From Chitinophaga vietnamensis (GTDB taxonomy: Bacteria > Bacteroidota > Bacteroidia > Chitinophagales > Chitinophagaceae): DNA of 64,000 bases. The DNA lies in the NCBI RefSeq assembly GCF_902167635.1, contig NZ_CABHMS010000001.1, forward strand, positions 248,001 to 312,000, in the 5' to 3' direction. The translations under genes and the position numbers were made by a program. The notes below the pieces were generated by a model. It ran no database searches, was not told the origin of the DNA, and worked only from the letters and a program-made list of their open reading frames with translations. Positions 40,416 through 48,992 of this stretch are shown here, piece after piece. How positions within the stretch are numbered: position 1 is the stretch's first letter; the number at the start of each line of letters is the position of its first letter.

Positions 40416-41366
40416 TTATAACTTCACCACCACCTTTCCCTTCGTTCTGCCTGTTGCTACCTGTTCATGCGCTTGTGGCAACTCATCAAAACTGAATACC
40501 TGGCTTACATGCGAACGAATTTTACCCCTTTCCAGCAGGGCGGCCAGCTGATGCTGATCTGCGCCATTGGAGGCAACTGTTACCCGTGTTGCACGTACAT
40601 TTTTTTCTTTTGCCTGATTAGCGAGTGCGTCTCCGATCTGTGCTTTGATGCTGACAAGATAGCCACCCGGTTTTAGCGCAGCGAGCGAGCGGTAAATATG
40701 ATCGCCGGGAATGGGATCCAATACAATATCCGCATCTTGCACGCGTGCTTCGAATGCTTGCTGGTGATAATCGATGTATTCATCAGCGCCGAGGCCCAGC
40801 ACGAAATCCTTGTTGGCAGCGGAACCGGTGCCGATCACATAAGCGCCTGCATTTTTCGCGATCTGTACCGCATAGTGCCCTACGCCGCCGGCAGCGGCAT
40901 GTATCAGCGTTTTGTCGCCTGCTTTGATTTGTGCAGCGCCTACCAGTGCCTGCCAGGCCGTGAGTGCGGCCAGCGTTGCCGCTGCGGCTTCTTCATGGCT
41001 GATGTTGGCCGGCTTCAGCGCCAAATGGGATGCCGGCGCCGCCACATATTCGGCATAGGCCTTGCCATGCCCCAGGAAATTCACCATGCCAAATACTTCA
41101 TCTCCTTTTTTGAAGGCAGTAACGGCATCGCCCACTGCGGTCACTTCGCCGGACACATCCCAGCCAATGATCACCTGTTCGCCCGGAACCGGCTGGAGGA
41201 TCGACTGCAAGACGGCAGGGTGCTGCCTTACCTGGGTATCAACCGGGTTGATGGCAACGGCTTTTACTTTTATCAACACTTCGTCCGCTTTAATGGCCGG
41301 AACGGGCACTTCAGCAGGGACCAACATCTCTGGTCCGCCATTTTCTTTCAGGATAATTGCTTTCAT
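40416..41366 (-). CDS. Zinc-independent MDR oxidoreductase (quinone reductase-like)
   Basis: A 316-residue medium-chain dehydrogenase/reductase. KAVAINPVDTQVRQ, GWDVSGEVTAVGDAVTAFKKGDEVFG and the NADPH loop AAAGGVGHYAVQIAKNAGAYVIGTGS identify the quinone oxidoreductase group, and no structural-zinc Cys cluster is present. It reduces quinones or activated alkenes. It is divergent from an HxlR regulator gene about 130 bp away, the usual pairing for redox-responsive control. Confidence 0.92.
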   Translation of the reverse strand: MKAIILKENGGPEMLVPAEVPVPAIKADEVLIKVKAVAINPVDTQVRQHPAVLQSILQPVPGEQVIIGWDVSGEVTAVGDAVTAFKKGDEVFGMVNFLGHGKAYAEYVAAPASHLALKPANISHEEAAAATLAALTAWQALVGAAQIKAGDKTLIHAAAGGVGHYAVQIAKNAGAYVIGTGSAANKDFVLGLGADEYIDYHQQAFEARVQDADIVLDPIPGDHIYRSLAALKPGGYLVSIKAQIGDALANQAKEKNVRATRVTVASNGADQHQLAALLERGKIRSHVSQVFSFDELPQAHEQVATGRTKGKVVVKL

Positions 41367-41493
41367 GATCTGATTAATTGGAGGATGTATTTTGGATAAC
41401 TTTGTTCGTTAAATTTGTAAAGCAAAGGTAGCGGGCGTGAGATCATAAAACCAAGCCTGCACAGCATTGTAAGGAGCTAACAAAAATGTAAGG

Positions 41494-41868
41494 ATGAAGA
41501 AGGTAAAGGAAACATCTACTAATTATCTCAATAAAGAAGAGCTGATCGCGAAATGTTCGGAAGCATACGCCATGGACCTCATCGGCGCACGCTGGAAGCT
41601 CTCCATTTTTTATGAGTTGAAGAATGGTCCGGTACGATTCACCTCGTTGAAGTCAATGATCCCCAACATCACCGAACGCATGCTCACCCTCCATCTCCGT
41701 GAAATGGAGCGCGACGGGCTTGTGATCCGTACGGTATACCCCGAAGTGCCCGCCCGCGTTGAATATGAGCTCACCGAAAGCGCTCATGAGCTGATGCCCG
41801 TATGGCAATTTCTCCGCGAATGGGGAAAAAGACACCGGGAAAGGATGCTGGAAAAACAGGCTTCCTGA
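41494..41868 (+). CDS. HxlR-family transcriptional regulator
   Basis: A 124-residue winged-helix protein. MDLIGARWKLSIFYELKNGPVRFTSLKSMIPNITERMLTLHLREMERDGLVIRTVYPEVPARVEYELTE is a textbook HxlR domain. A Cys at residue 20 (IAKCSEAYAMDL) could be the redox or electrophile sensor found in members such as YodB/HypR. It is divergent from the quinone-reductase-like gene, its likely target. Confidence 0.9.
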   Translation: MKKVKETSTNYLNKEELIAKCSEAYAMDLIGARWKLSIFYELKNGPVRFTSLKSMIPNITERMLTLHLREMERDGLVIRTVYPEVPARVEYELTESAHELMPVWQFLREWGKRHRERMLEKQAS

Positions 41869-41959
41869 AAAAAGCAACTTTTGACGCCCTCCCTCTACTA
41901 CGGAAGGGCTAGTATTGGTAACAGGATATTTCATTGATCACCTACCCGTTTTCTGAAAG

Positions 41960-42901
41960 ATGTTGACTACTGTTTCCAGGGATTTGTTTATCGAGACGCC
42001 AGATAATATCTGCCCGATGTCAAAATGCGCGCCCTCCGAATGGCCTAATGTGATTTCGCTGGAAAGCAGCATTGGCGAGGTGTCCAGGCGAAGTGTGGCG
42101 CCATTGTCCATCAAATGCTCCCTGAAAGGGAAAGAGATCTTTGAAGTGGGCGGCAGCACCAAAATCGTAGACGCCCATTCCTATCTGATCGTTAATGAAT
42201 GGCAGCCCTATACTGCCAGTATCCTCGACGACCAGACAGAATCCCTTTGCGTTTTCTTCAATAATGAATACAGCCACAATGTGGTGTCTGCATTGCTCAG
42301 CTCTGATGAGAAAATGCTGGAAAATACGCCGGCCGACTGGCGCCGCTCATTTGATTTTTTTGAGAAGCTGTACAGCCACGACCAGTGCGTGTCTCCTGCC
42401 TTGTATAAAGTGGCGCGGGCAATAAAAGACCGCTTCCATGATCCCAACTATTACGACCAGGTATTTTATCTCTTGCTGGAACAGATGGTGAGGGTGAAAC
42501 AGGAGATTCACCGGGAGATGATGAACATGCCTTTCACCAAACGGTCTACCCAACTGGAGATCATGAAACGGGTGTTCTCCGCCCGTGATTTCCTCGACTC
42601 CTGCTACCAGCAAAAGATCTCGCTGGATGAAGCCGCCCGCGCTGCCTGTTTATCCAAATATTATTTTCTCCGTGCATTCAAGATGGTGTACAAGGAAACG
42701 CCGTATCACTACCTCACCAGGCGCCGGTTGAAAGCGGCTACAGACCTGCTTTCCAGCACCAGCATGCCCGTAGAGGAGGTGAGCTTGCAAGCCGGTTTTG
42801 AAGACCACCGTTCTTTCCTGAAACTCTTCCGCAAGTATTACCTGCAAAGTCCCACGCAATTCAGGGGCGTAAAAAAACCTTCAGGCGTTGTAGTTGCCTG
42901 A
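41960..42901 (+). CDS. AraC-family transcriptional regulator
   Basis: A 313-residue protein. The C-terminal 100 residues carry two helix-turn-helix units (SLDEAARAACLSKYYFLRAFKMVYKETPYHYLTRRRLKAATDLL and PVEEVSLQAGFEDHRSFLKLFRKYYLQSPTQFR). The N-terminal 200 residues are a cupin-like sensing region with no recognisable ligand site. The stop codon lies inside a hairpin. No obvious target gene is adjacent on the same strand. Confidence 0.9.
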   Translation: MLTTVSRDLFIETPDNICPMSKCAPSEWPNVISLESSIGEVSRRSVAPLSIKCSLKGKEIFEVGGSTKIVDAHSYLIVNEWQPYTASILDDQTESLCVFFNNEYSHNVVSALLSSDEKMLENTPADWRRSFDFFEKLYSHDQCVSPALYKVARAIKDRFHDPNYYDQVFYLLLEQMVRVKQEIHREMMNMPFTKRSTQLEIMKRVFSARDFLDSCYQQKISLDEAARAACLSKYYFLRAFKMVYKETPYHYLTRRRLKAATDLLSSTSMPVEEVSLQAGFEDHRSFLKLFRKYYLQSPTQFRGVKKPSGVVVA

Positions 42902-42905
42902 AGGT
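42877..42905. terminator. Hairpin overlapping the AraC stop codon
   Basis: Arms ACCTTCAGGC and GCCTGAAGGT with a 9-nt loop, preceded by seven A on the forward strand (a T run for the converging SDR transcript). Confidence 0.7.
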
Positions 42906-42929
42906 CGTTTAGTCGTTTCCGTTAGTAGC

Positions 42930-43778
42930 TTATGCGATGGCCTCTACGATGTTGGTGGAGACGGTCAATGCTTTATATTTTTCCAGGTCTTGTTCAATGC
43001 TTTCAATTTTAGCATTGGCAAAATTGTAGGCATCTTCGCCGAGGAAGAGGTGCAGTGGCGGGTTTTCGAGCGCAGCTACCTGAATCATTACTTCAGCGGC
43101 TTTTACCGGATCGCCGGCCTGGTTACCATTTACTTCCTCCTGGTGCATGCGCAGCGAGGCGCGTACATTTTCATAGGCTGCGATAGGATTGGCAGGAACG
43201 CCCATAGAATCTGCTGCGAGGAAGTTGGTGCGGAAATAGCCGGGATACACGATGGTAGCATGGATGCCGAATGGTTGTACATCGGCAGCCAGTCCTTCAG
43301 TGAGGCCGCTCACGGCAAATTTGGTAGCGCAGTAGATGCTCCATGCCGGGAAGTTACCGGTGTAGCCTGCAATAGAAGAGATGTTATAAATGTGGCCGGA
43401 ACGTTGTGCGCGCAGGTGCGGCAGCACGAGGCGGGTCACATTCAGAAGTGCGAACACATTCACATCAAAATTGCGTTTTACTTCGCTGGCGCTCAGTTCT
43501 TCGATAGCGCCTGCCTGTCCATAACCGGCATTGTTCACTACCACATCAATTTTACCGAAAGCGGCGATCGTTTGATCGATGGCTTTTTGAATGCTTGCTT
43601 CACTTTCGAGATCCACCTCCAGTGGCAGAAAGTCGGGATGCTCGCCGGCAGCGGCTTTCAGGCTGTTTATATTGCGGGAGGTGGCAGCTACTTTGTATCC
43701 CTGGCTCAGCAATGTTTGGGCTAATACCAGTCCGAGGCCTTTGGAGGCGCCTGTGATAAACCATACTTTGTTGTTCAT
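42930..43778 (-). CDS. Short-chain dehydrogenase/reductase
   Basis: A 282-residue classical SDR. The cofactor motif is TGASKGLGLVLAQTLL with KVAATSRN (an Arg suggests NADPH). NNAGYGQAGAIEE and the catalytic SSIAGYTGNFPAWSIYCATKFAVSGL (Ser, Tyr, Lys) are present, and the extended C-terminus (ALENPPLHLFLGEDAY) matches the YusZ-like oxidoreductase group. It follows an AraC gene on the same strand, 81 bp downstream, and is its likely target. Confidence 0.9.
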   Translation of the reverse strand: MNNKVWFITGASKGLGLVLAQTLLSQGYKVAATSRNINSLKAAAGEHPDFLPLEVDLESEASIQKAIDQTIAAFGKIDVVVNNAGYGQAGAIEELSASEVKRNFDVNVFALLNVTRLVLPHLRAQRSGHIYNISSIAGYTGNFPAWSIYCATKFAVSGLTEGLAADVQPFGIHATIVYPGYFRTNFLAADSMGVPANPIAAYENVRASLRMHQEEVNGNQAGDPVKAAEVMIQVAALENPPLHLFLGEDAYNFANAKIESIEQDLEKYKALTVSTNIVEAIA

Positions 43779-43859
43779 ATCAAATCGTTTTTGATATCAC
43801 AAAGCTAGGAACGTATGGCCGTTGGATTGTTACGCCAATCAAATCATTACTTACAAAAT

Positions 43860-44753
43860 TCAAACATTTCGGAAAATAGCCGGCGCCTGGCCGGTTTGCT
43901 TGCGAAAGAAGTTGCTGAAATGGGCCGGCTCTTCAAAGCCAAGTGAATAGGCGATCTCGGAGATGTTCCAGTCGGTATACCGCAGTAATGATTTGGCTTC
44001 GGTGGTTACTCTTTCCGTAATCATATCGGTGGTAGTTTTGCCGGTGGTTTCCTTGATGGCCCGGTTCAGGTGATTCACATGCACGGCTAATTCATTGGCG
44101 AAATCTTTGGCAGAGCGCATGGAAAAGCGCTGTGATGGCGTTTCTATAGGGAATTGCCTTTCCAGCAGTTCGGTGAATACAGATGTGATGCGGGAATTGG
44201 CATCGGGGTGTTTGTACAGGGTATCTGCCGGTTGCATTTTCAGCGCGAGGTGTATCAGCTCCATCACATAAGTACGGAGCAGGTCATATTTGTATACGTA
44301 ATCGGATTTGATCTCTTCAAACATCTTCCTGAAGATACCGCTCACCTCCTGGTCCTGCGCGGCATTGAGAAAGTAAGCCGGTTTGCTGCCTGGCGCGAAC
44401 ATGGGCAAGGTGCTGACCTTGTTCCTGCCTGTTCCGGTGAAGAAAGGCGCTGTGAAGATGCAGAAACAGCCGGTGCCTTCGCCACCGAGCATTTCCCAGG
44501 TATAAGGCACTTGCGGGTTGAAGAAGATCAGCGTGGAGCCGGATACTTCAATGCTCTTGTCGGCATAGTGATAACGGTAGTTGCCGCGGATCAGGCTTAC
44601 CTTATAGAATTCGCGCCGGTTATACGGCACCGGGCCGCCGTTGCAATCTGCCAGGTCAAATATATTGAAATGCCCCATGTGCTGCCCCAGATCGGGCGGC
44701 ATCCACTTCTTTTTCTGTTGATAAAAATCTTCTATCGATTCTGTTTTCTTCAT
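43860..44753 (-). CDS. AraC-family transcriptional regulator
   Basis: A 297-residue regulator. The cupin-like N-terminus (YKVSLIRGNYRYHYADKSIEV, STLIFFNPQVPYTWEML) would sense a ligand. The C-terminal double helix-turn-helix ends with ISEIAYSLGFEEPAHFSNFFRKQTGQAPAIFRN. It is upstream of and codirectional with the SDR gene, and divergent from the TetR gene. Confidence 0.9.
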   Translation of the reverse strand: MKKTESIEDFYQQKKKWMPPDLGQHMGHFNIFDLADCNGGPVPYNRREFYKVSLIRGNYRYHYADKSIEVSGSTLIFFNPQVPYTWEMLGGEGTGCFCIFTAPFFTGTGRNKVSTLPMFAPGSKPAYFLNAAQDQEVSGIFRKMFEEIKSDYVYKYDLLRTYVMELIHLALKMQPADTLYKHPDANSRITSVFTELLERQFPIETPSQRFSMRSAKDFANELAVHVNHLNRAIKETTGKTTTDMITERVTTEAKSLLRYTDWNISEIAYSLGFEEPAHFSNFFRKQTGQAPAIFRNV

Positions 44754-44798
44754 GCCGTGAAGTTACAAAATTCAAATCATCGCCAAAAGATAAAATAA

Positions 44799-44818
44799 TT
44801 TTGTACCGATTGGTAAAA
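44799..44818 (+). promoter_or_regulatory. Candidate TetR operator upstream of the TetR gene
   Basis: TTTTGTACCGATTGGTAAAA is an imperfect palindrome sharing TTTTGTACYRAWTGGTA with a better palindrome at 45437-45458. It lies 18 bp before the regulator's start codon, and inside the divergent AraC-TetR gap. Confidence 0.65.
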
Positions 44819-44836
44819 TATACATACCTTCGTTGC

Positions 44837-45421
44837 ATGTCAGGCAGACCGAAAATATTTGATAACGAAGAAGTGATCAGCAAGGCCACGGAAATATTCT
44901 GGGAGAAGGGCTACGAAGCTACCTCCACGGAAGACCTGCTCAGCGCCATGGGTATTGGCAAAGGCAGCTTTTACCTGGCATTCAAAGGCGGCAAGCGGGA
45001 ACTGTATGAAAAGGTAGTGCAGCAATTCGGGGAACGCGCGCATACCCGCCTGAAGATGGAGATCCGCAACAGCAAAGAGCCCCTGGAGGTGGTCCGCAAT
45101 TTCTTTTACGAGATCGCGCAAGGCAGCAAAAAAGCACATGGAAACGGTTGCTTCATGGGTAACACCATCACCGAGCTATCAGCGGTCGATCATGCTCTGG
45201 CACATCTGGCTACCGCAGAACTGCAAGCGCTGGAAGGTATTTTTGAAGACGCTATCCGGCACGCACAACAGAAAGGGAAGATGAAGAATAAGGAAGAAGC
45301 CGCGCTGATAGCGAGATTCCTGGTAACGGCCTGGAATGGGCTCAATATCACCCGCAGGATGTATCCTGATAAAAAAACGCTTCAGCCCCTGATCAAAAAA
45401 TACCTGGAAGTACTACGCTAA
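44837..45421 (+). CDS. TetR-family transcriptional regulator
   Basis: A 194-residue regulator from the ATG at 44837 (MSGRPKIFDNEEVISKATE). The DNA-binding helix-turn-helix is ATSTEDLLSAMGIGKGSFYLAFKGGKRELYEKVV. A Cys in GNGCFMGNTITEL fits the TetR_C_33-like subgroup that often controls reductases or hydrolases. Similar palindromes lie directly upstream of it and of the hydrolase gene 52 bp downstream, so it should repress both. Confidence 0.9.
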   Translation: MSGRPKIFDNEEVISKATEIFWEKGYEATSTEDLLSAMGIGKGSFYLAFKGGKRELYEKVVQQFGERAHTRLKMEIRNSKEPLEVVRNFFYEIAQGSKKAHGNGCFMGNTITELSAVDHALAHLATAELQALEGIFEDAIRHAQQKGKMKNKEEAALIARFLVTAWNGLNITRRMYPDKKTLQPLIKKYLEVLR

Positions 45422-45436
45422 AATTTTTTTACCCTA

Positions 45437-45458
45437 TTTTGTACTGAATGGTACAAAA
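45437..45458 (+). promoter_or_regulatory. Candidate TetR operator upstream of the hydrolase gene
   Basis: TTTTGTAC-N6-GTACAAAA is a perfect 8-bp-arm palindrome in the gap between the TetR stop and the hydrolase start. It is a stronger match to the same site seen at 44799. Confidence 0.75.
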
Positions 45459-45473
45459 TTAAAACATAAATAT

Positions 45474-46328
45474 ATGCCAGTAACATTCAACACGATCAAC
45501 ATTAAAGGAGTGCCTGTATTTTACCGCAGCGCAGGCCCTGCCACAGCGCCGGTGGTCCTCTTGCTGCATGGATTTCCTTCTTCTTCCCACATGTTCCGCA
45601 ACCTGATGCCCTTGCTGGCAAAGGATTACCGCGTGATCGCGCCGGACTATCCCGGCTCGGGACTGAGCGGCCGCCTGCAGGCGAACGAATACACATTCGA
45701 TCATCTCGCCGATTTGATCGAAGCATTTATCGATGCGTTGGAGCTGAAACGTTTCAGCCTTTATATGCAGGACTTCGGCGGGCCGGTAGGTTTTCGCCTC
45801 GCCAGCAGGAGGCCCCAGCAGGTGCAGGCTTTGCTCATTCAAAATGCTAACGCCTACATGGAAGGCCTCGGGCCTGGCATCCACAACATCAGTCAGTACA
45901 AGGAAAAGGGCGATGAGCAAGGATTTCAGAAGATGGTGGATCACATCATGTCGCTGCCGGGCATCAAGGAAAACTATCTCTATAATGCAAGCAGCGAGCA
46001 GCATGTGTTGCCCGACGGCTACCTGCTGGATCATTACTTTGCACTGCAACCTGGCGCCAAAGAAGCGCAGGCAGCATTGCTGCTCAACTACAAAACCAAT
46101 TTTCCGCAGTACCCGGTATGGCATGAATATTTTCGCCAGCACCAGCCGCCTACTCTGATCACCTGGGGCATTCATGATGATATCTTCATCCTGCCGGGCG
46201 CCAGGGCCTATCTTACGGATTTGCCGAAAGCCGCGCTGCACGAGATCGATGGCGGCCACTTTCTGCTGGAAGAAAAGTATGAAGAAGTGGCGGCCTTGAT
46301 ACTGCGCTTTCTGTCGGACAACCTATAA
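45474..46328 (+). CDS. Alpha/beta hydrolase, epoxide hydrolase/dehalogenase-like
   Basis: A 284-residue enzyme. HGFPSSSHMFRNLMPLL is the oxyanion loop, VIAPDYPGSGLSG follows, and LYMQDFGGPVGFRLA places an Asp as nucleophile, as in epoxide hydrolases and haloalkane dehalogenases; Phe replaces the dehalogenase halide-binding Trp, so epoxide hydrolysis is more likely. TWGIHDDIFILPGA and IDGGHFLLEEKYEEVA give the acid and the catalytic His. The TetR gene upstream with a shared operator suggests induction by its substrate. Confidence 0.87.
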   Translation: MPVTFNTINIKGVPVFYRSAGPATAPVVLLLHGFPSSSHMFRNLMPLLAKDYRVIAPDYPGSGLSGRLQANEYTFDHLADLIEAFIDALELKRFSLYMQDFGGPVGFRLASRRPQQVQALLIQNANAYMEGLGPGIHNISQYKEKGDEQGFQKMVDHIMSLPGIKENYLYNASSEQHVLPDGYLLDHYFALQPGAKEAQAALLLNYKTNFPQYPVWHEYFRQHQPPTLITWGIHDDIFILPGARAYLTDLPKAALHEIDGGHFLLEEKYEEVAALILRFLSDNL

Positions 46329-46370
46329 GCAAAGGTTGCTGTTACGGCCGGGATTTGTTATTTTGAGGCC

Positions 46371-46991
46371 ATGAGGCGCTTCCGGCTATATCTCCTTTGT
46401 TTCCTGGCGCTGGCCACCAGCGCCGCTGCGCAGCAACGCGGCCTGCCTTCTGATGAGATCAGCCGTCAGCTTGGCGAATGGCAAAAGACTTATTTCAATT
46501 TCAACCTGAAAGATTTTAAAACGGAAACGGCTATACGTTTTGAAGACATCCCTTTCGGCACGGCTGCCGGTCTCCGGAATTTCTACGATATCTATAAGCC
46601 GGCGCTCTCCTTTTCTCCGGATGGGCGCCAGTTTATTGACATCTACAGCTATTGGCTGGTGTTGGAAAAGACAGGCGACAAAATAGTTTATAACGGCGGC
46701 AACCAGGAGCAAGCTGTATCCTGGTATGATGATAATACCCGCAGGTGGAAACGCATTCTCAACGTACCTGCCGGTGATCGTGTGGAAGAAGTGGCCTGGC
46801 TCGACAGTACCCACATCCTGTTGGCCGGTTCGCGGCGGGCGGCAGATAATGATGCGCATCCCTTGCTCTGGCTCGGCGACCTCCGTTCCCGGCGTTTTAT
46901 CATCTTTGCCAATAAAAACCCCGCATGCCGCCAGGACAAAAAGGGTTATGATTCTCCCAAACTCAAAGCGCTGCATATCGTCATTAAGTAA
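46371..46991 (+). CDS. Secreted hypothetical protein
   Basis: A 206-residue protein with a cleavable signal (MRRFRLYLLCFLALATSAAAQ). I do not recognise the family. The mature part has alternating strands (YSYWLVLEKTGDKIVYNGGN, RVEEVAWLDSTHILLAGS, HPLLWLGDLRSRRFIIFAN) that resemble one or two propeller-like blades. It is 42 bp after the hydrolase gene and 24 bp before the kinase-like gene on the same strand, so a shared transcript is possible. Confidence 0.6.
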   Translation: MRRFRLYLLCFLALATSAAAQQRGLPSDEISRQLGEWQKTYFNFNLKDFKTETAIRFEDIPFGTAAGLRNFYDIYKPALSFSPDGRQFIDIYSYWLVLEKTGDKIVYNGGNQEQAVSWYDDNTRRWKRILNVPAGDRVEEVAWLDSTHILLAGSRRAADNDAHPLLWLGDLRSRRFIIFANKNPACRQDKKGYDSPKLKALHIVIK

Positions 46992-47015
46992 TATCTTTAC
47001 TGATATTGCCACCCG

Positions 47016-47462
47016 ATGGAAGCTATTATTTTCTGTGGTATCCAGGCCACAGGTAAAACAACATTTTTTAAAGACAGATTCTTCAAAACGCACGTCCGCA
47101 TTTCGCTGGACCAGCTGAATACCCGCAACAAGGAAGAGCAATTCATGGATGTGTGCCTGCACACGCAGCAACCTTTTGTGGTGGACAACACCAACCCCGC
47201 CCGCGCCGACAGAAGCCGCTACATCTCCATGGCGAAGCGCTACAAATTCAAAGTGATCGGCTACTATTTCCGTTCTGCCATCGCCGATGCGATCCTGCGT
47301 AACAGCGGCCGCTCCGGCAAGGAGCTGATCCCGGAAGCAGGCATCCGCGGCACCCTCAGGAAACTGGAGCTACCATCCTTGGAAGAAGGCTTCGATGAAC
47401 TGTACTATGTGGAGATCGTAGATGGCAATTTCGTAACCCACCCGTGGAGTGATGAGGGGTAA
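47016..47462 (+). CDS. Small P-loop kinase-like ATPase
   Basis: A 148-residue P-loop protein. Walker A is GIQATGKTTFF, followed by RISLDQLNTRNKEEQF and a Walker-B-like FVVDNTNPARADRSRYISMA, the pattern of polynucleotide-kinase-like AAA_33 proteins (DxTNxxxxxR). The substrate is unknown; small-molecule or RNA-end phosphorylation are possible. Short for the family, it lacks any extra domain. Confidence 0.8.
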   Translation: MEAIIFCGIQATGKTTFFKDRFFKTHVRISLDQLNTRNKEEQFMDVCLHTQQPFVVDNTNPARADRSRYISMAKRYKFKVIGYYFRSAIADAILRNSGRSGKELIPEAGIRGTLRKLELPSLEEGFDELYYVEIVDGNFVTHPWSDEG

Positions 47463-47473
47463 ACGTAATCCCG

Positions 47474-48223
47474 CTACCGGCTTAACACACCAACGGAACG
47501 CTTGTTAAACGCCACCGCCATCACCACAAACGCATACATCACGCCACCCATCACTACGGCGAGGTAATCCAGACCTTTACAGTCAATATGATGGTAACGT
47601 TCATTTACCAGCAGGATGATGCTGGCCAGCGCGCCTGTGAGCAACCAGAAAAATAGTTTATGCGTGAACGTTATACCGCCGCGCTTGCGTACCGGTATGC
47701 GGAAGAAAAAATAAAAGAGCACAATGAGCCCGAGGATGGAGGTGATGAACTGCATCAGGTACCATCCGGGCATGGTTTTGCCGGGGAGGTCCACAGCAGC
47801 TTGCAGCGCAGGCAGGTGTTGCACGAAGTAGCCGTGGCCGTGAGTAAATGCGTCGAGGAACAAATGGGAATATACGCCCAGCAGGATAGAAAAGATAACG
47901 GCGATATAATGCTGAGAAAAATATTTAGGCCAGTTGAATGACCCGAAACGGGAAAGCCGGGCGGCGGCCCATTGCGGCGCCCAGCGGATCAGGGTTTGCC
48001 GGAGCAAGCCATGATAGAGGAAGGCGAATAATAAAGCCAGGGGGATATCATAAATAAAAATTCCTGGCAAACGATGGCCTGCACTCAGGTAAGGGTCCAG
48101 GGAGATGAAGTAGAGGAAGTCCGGCACCATACTGCCAATGATCAGGCCAGTGGCCGAAAGGTACCTACGCGGTAGCCAAGTAAAGGGAACAACCAGTGCG
48201 GCATGAGAAACTGTAAAGGGCAT
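47474..48223 (-). CDS. DUF4184 family membrane protein
   Basis: A 249-residue integral membrane protein with about six helices. The start MPFTVSHAALVVPFTWLPRRYLSATGLIIGSMVPDFLYF carries the DUF4184 signature (HAA near the N-terminus, GSMxPDF), and GVYSHLFLDAFTHGHGYFV adds the His/Asp-rich loop that recalls membrane-bound metal hydrolases. No function is known. It is divergent from the YceI gene at 48332. Confidence 0.83.
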   Translation of the reverse strand: MPFTVSHAALVVPFTWLPRRYLSATGLIIGSMVPDFLYFISLDPYLSAGHRLPGIFIYDIPLALLFAFLYHGLLRQTLIRWAPQWAAARLSRFGSFNWPKYFSQHYIAVIFSILLGVYSHLFLDAFTHGHGYFVQHLPALQAAVDLPGKTMPGWYLMQFITSILGLIVLFYFFFRIPVRKRGGITFTHKLFFWLLTGALASIILLVNERYHHIDCKGLDYLAVVMGGVMYAFVVMAVAFNKRSVGVLSR

Positions 48224-48282
48224 AGTCCTGTTCGTTAAAATCGTCCATCATTTCCGGCAATTTATCCAATCTTTCGAACGTT

Positions 48283-48304
48283 ATAACATCTAATTTTATG
48301 TTAT
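48283..48304 (+). promoter_or_regulatory. Palindrome upstream of the YceI gene
   Basis: ATAACAT-N8-ATGTTAT, 7-bp perfect arms, ends 27 bp before the start codon. It is a possible operator for an unidentified regulator. Confidence 0.4.
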
Positions 48305-48331
48305 TGTTCAGCAACAAAAATAAAGCAAACC

Positions 48332-48868
48332 ATGACAACCTGGAAAATTGATGAATCACATAGCGAGATTGGCTTCAAAGTGAAGCACCTGATGATTACT
48401 AACGTTAGTGGCTACCTTACGCGCTTTTCCGGTCATATCAAAACGGAAAGCGACGATTTCCACGACGCTACCATCTCCTTTGAAGCAGATGCCGACAGCA
48501 TAGATACCGCCAATAAACAAAGAGATGAACACCTGCGCAATGGTGAATTTTTTGACGCAAGTAAATTCCCGAAGATCAAATTCGTTTCTAAAAAAGTGAA
48601 GAAGATTGACGGTGAGCAATATAAACTTTTAGGAGAACTGACCATCAAAGATCAAACACACCCGATTGAGCTGGAAGTAGAACACAGCGGCGTAACTGTT
48701 GACCCCTGGGGCCAGCACAAAGCCGGCTTCGCCCTCAAAGGCCGCCTGCACCGCGCCGACTACGGCCTTCGCTGGAATGCCACCACAGAAGCCGGCGGCA
48801 TCGTACTCAGCGACGAAGTAAAACTCAATATGGAAATACAGCTGATAAAAGAAGCCAATAATAACTAA
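48332..48868 (+). CDS. YceI-family lipid-binding protein (cytosolic type)
   Basis: A 178-residue lipocalin-like protein without a signal peptide. WKIDESHSEIGFKVKHLMITNVSGYLTRF opens the family fold; HLRNGEFFDASKFPKIKFVSKKV and HPIELEVEHSGVTVDPWGQHKAGFALKGRLHRADYGLRWN complete it. YceI proteins bind isoprenoid-type lipids such as polyprenols. A second, exported paralogue is at 50300. Confidence 0.92.
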   Translation: MTTWKIDESHSEIGFKVKHLMITNVSGYLTRFSGHIKTESDDFHDATISFEADADSIDTANKQRDEHLRNGEFFDASKFPKIKFVSKKVKKIDGEQYKLLGELTIKDQTHPIELEVEHSGVTVDPWGQHKAGFALKGRLHRADYGLRWNATTEAGGIVLSDEVKLNMEIQLIKEANNN

Positions 48869-48964
48869 TTACGAATTAGGAATTAAGAATTAAGAATTAA
48901 GAATTAGGGCCCACAGCGCAGGTCTGCGCTGCGGGCCCTAATTCTTAATTCCTAATTCGTAATT
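48867..48964. repeat. Long AT-rich inverted repeat with GC-rich tip
   Basis: Outer arms read AATTACGAATTAGGAATTAAG and its complement, the tip reads GGGCCCACAGCGCAG/CTGCGCTGCGGGCCC. The left arm has two extra AATTAAG heptamers, which would bulge. It follows the YceI stop directly and can act as its terminator, but its makeup groups it with the other dispersed AT-rich palindromes. Confidence 0.85.
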
Positions 48965-48992
48965 GCCGTAGGCAAATCCGTATCTTTGGCCC

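Noticed and set aside
39688-40551. Long open frames on both strands (up to about 280 codons) with Cys-rich or MTPRRGD-type repeats
   Set aside because: They are by-products of the in-frame 51-bp tandem repeat; frames are open on both strands at once and the products have no non-repetitive domain.
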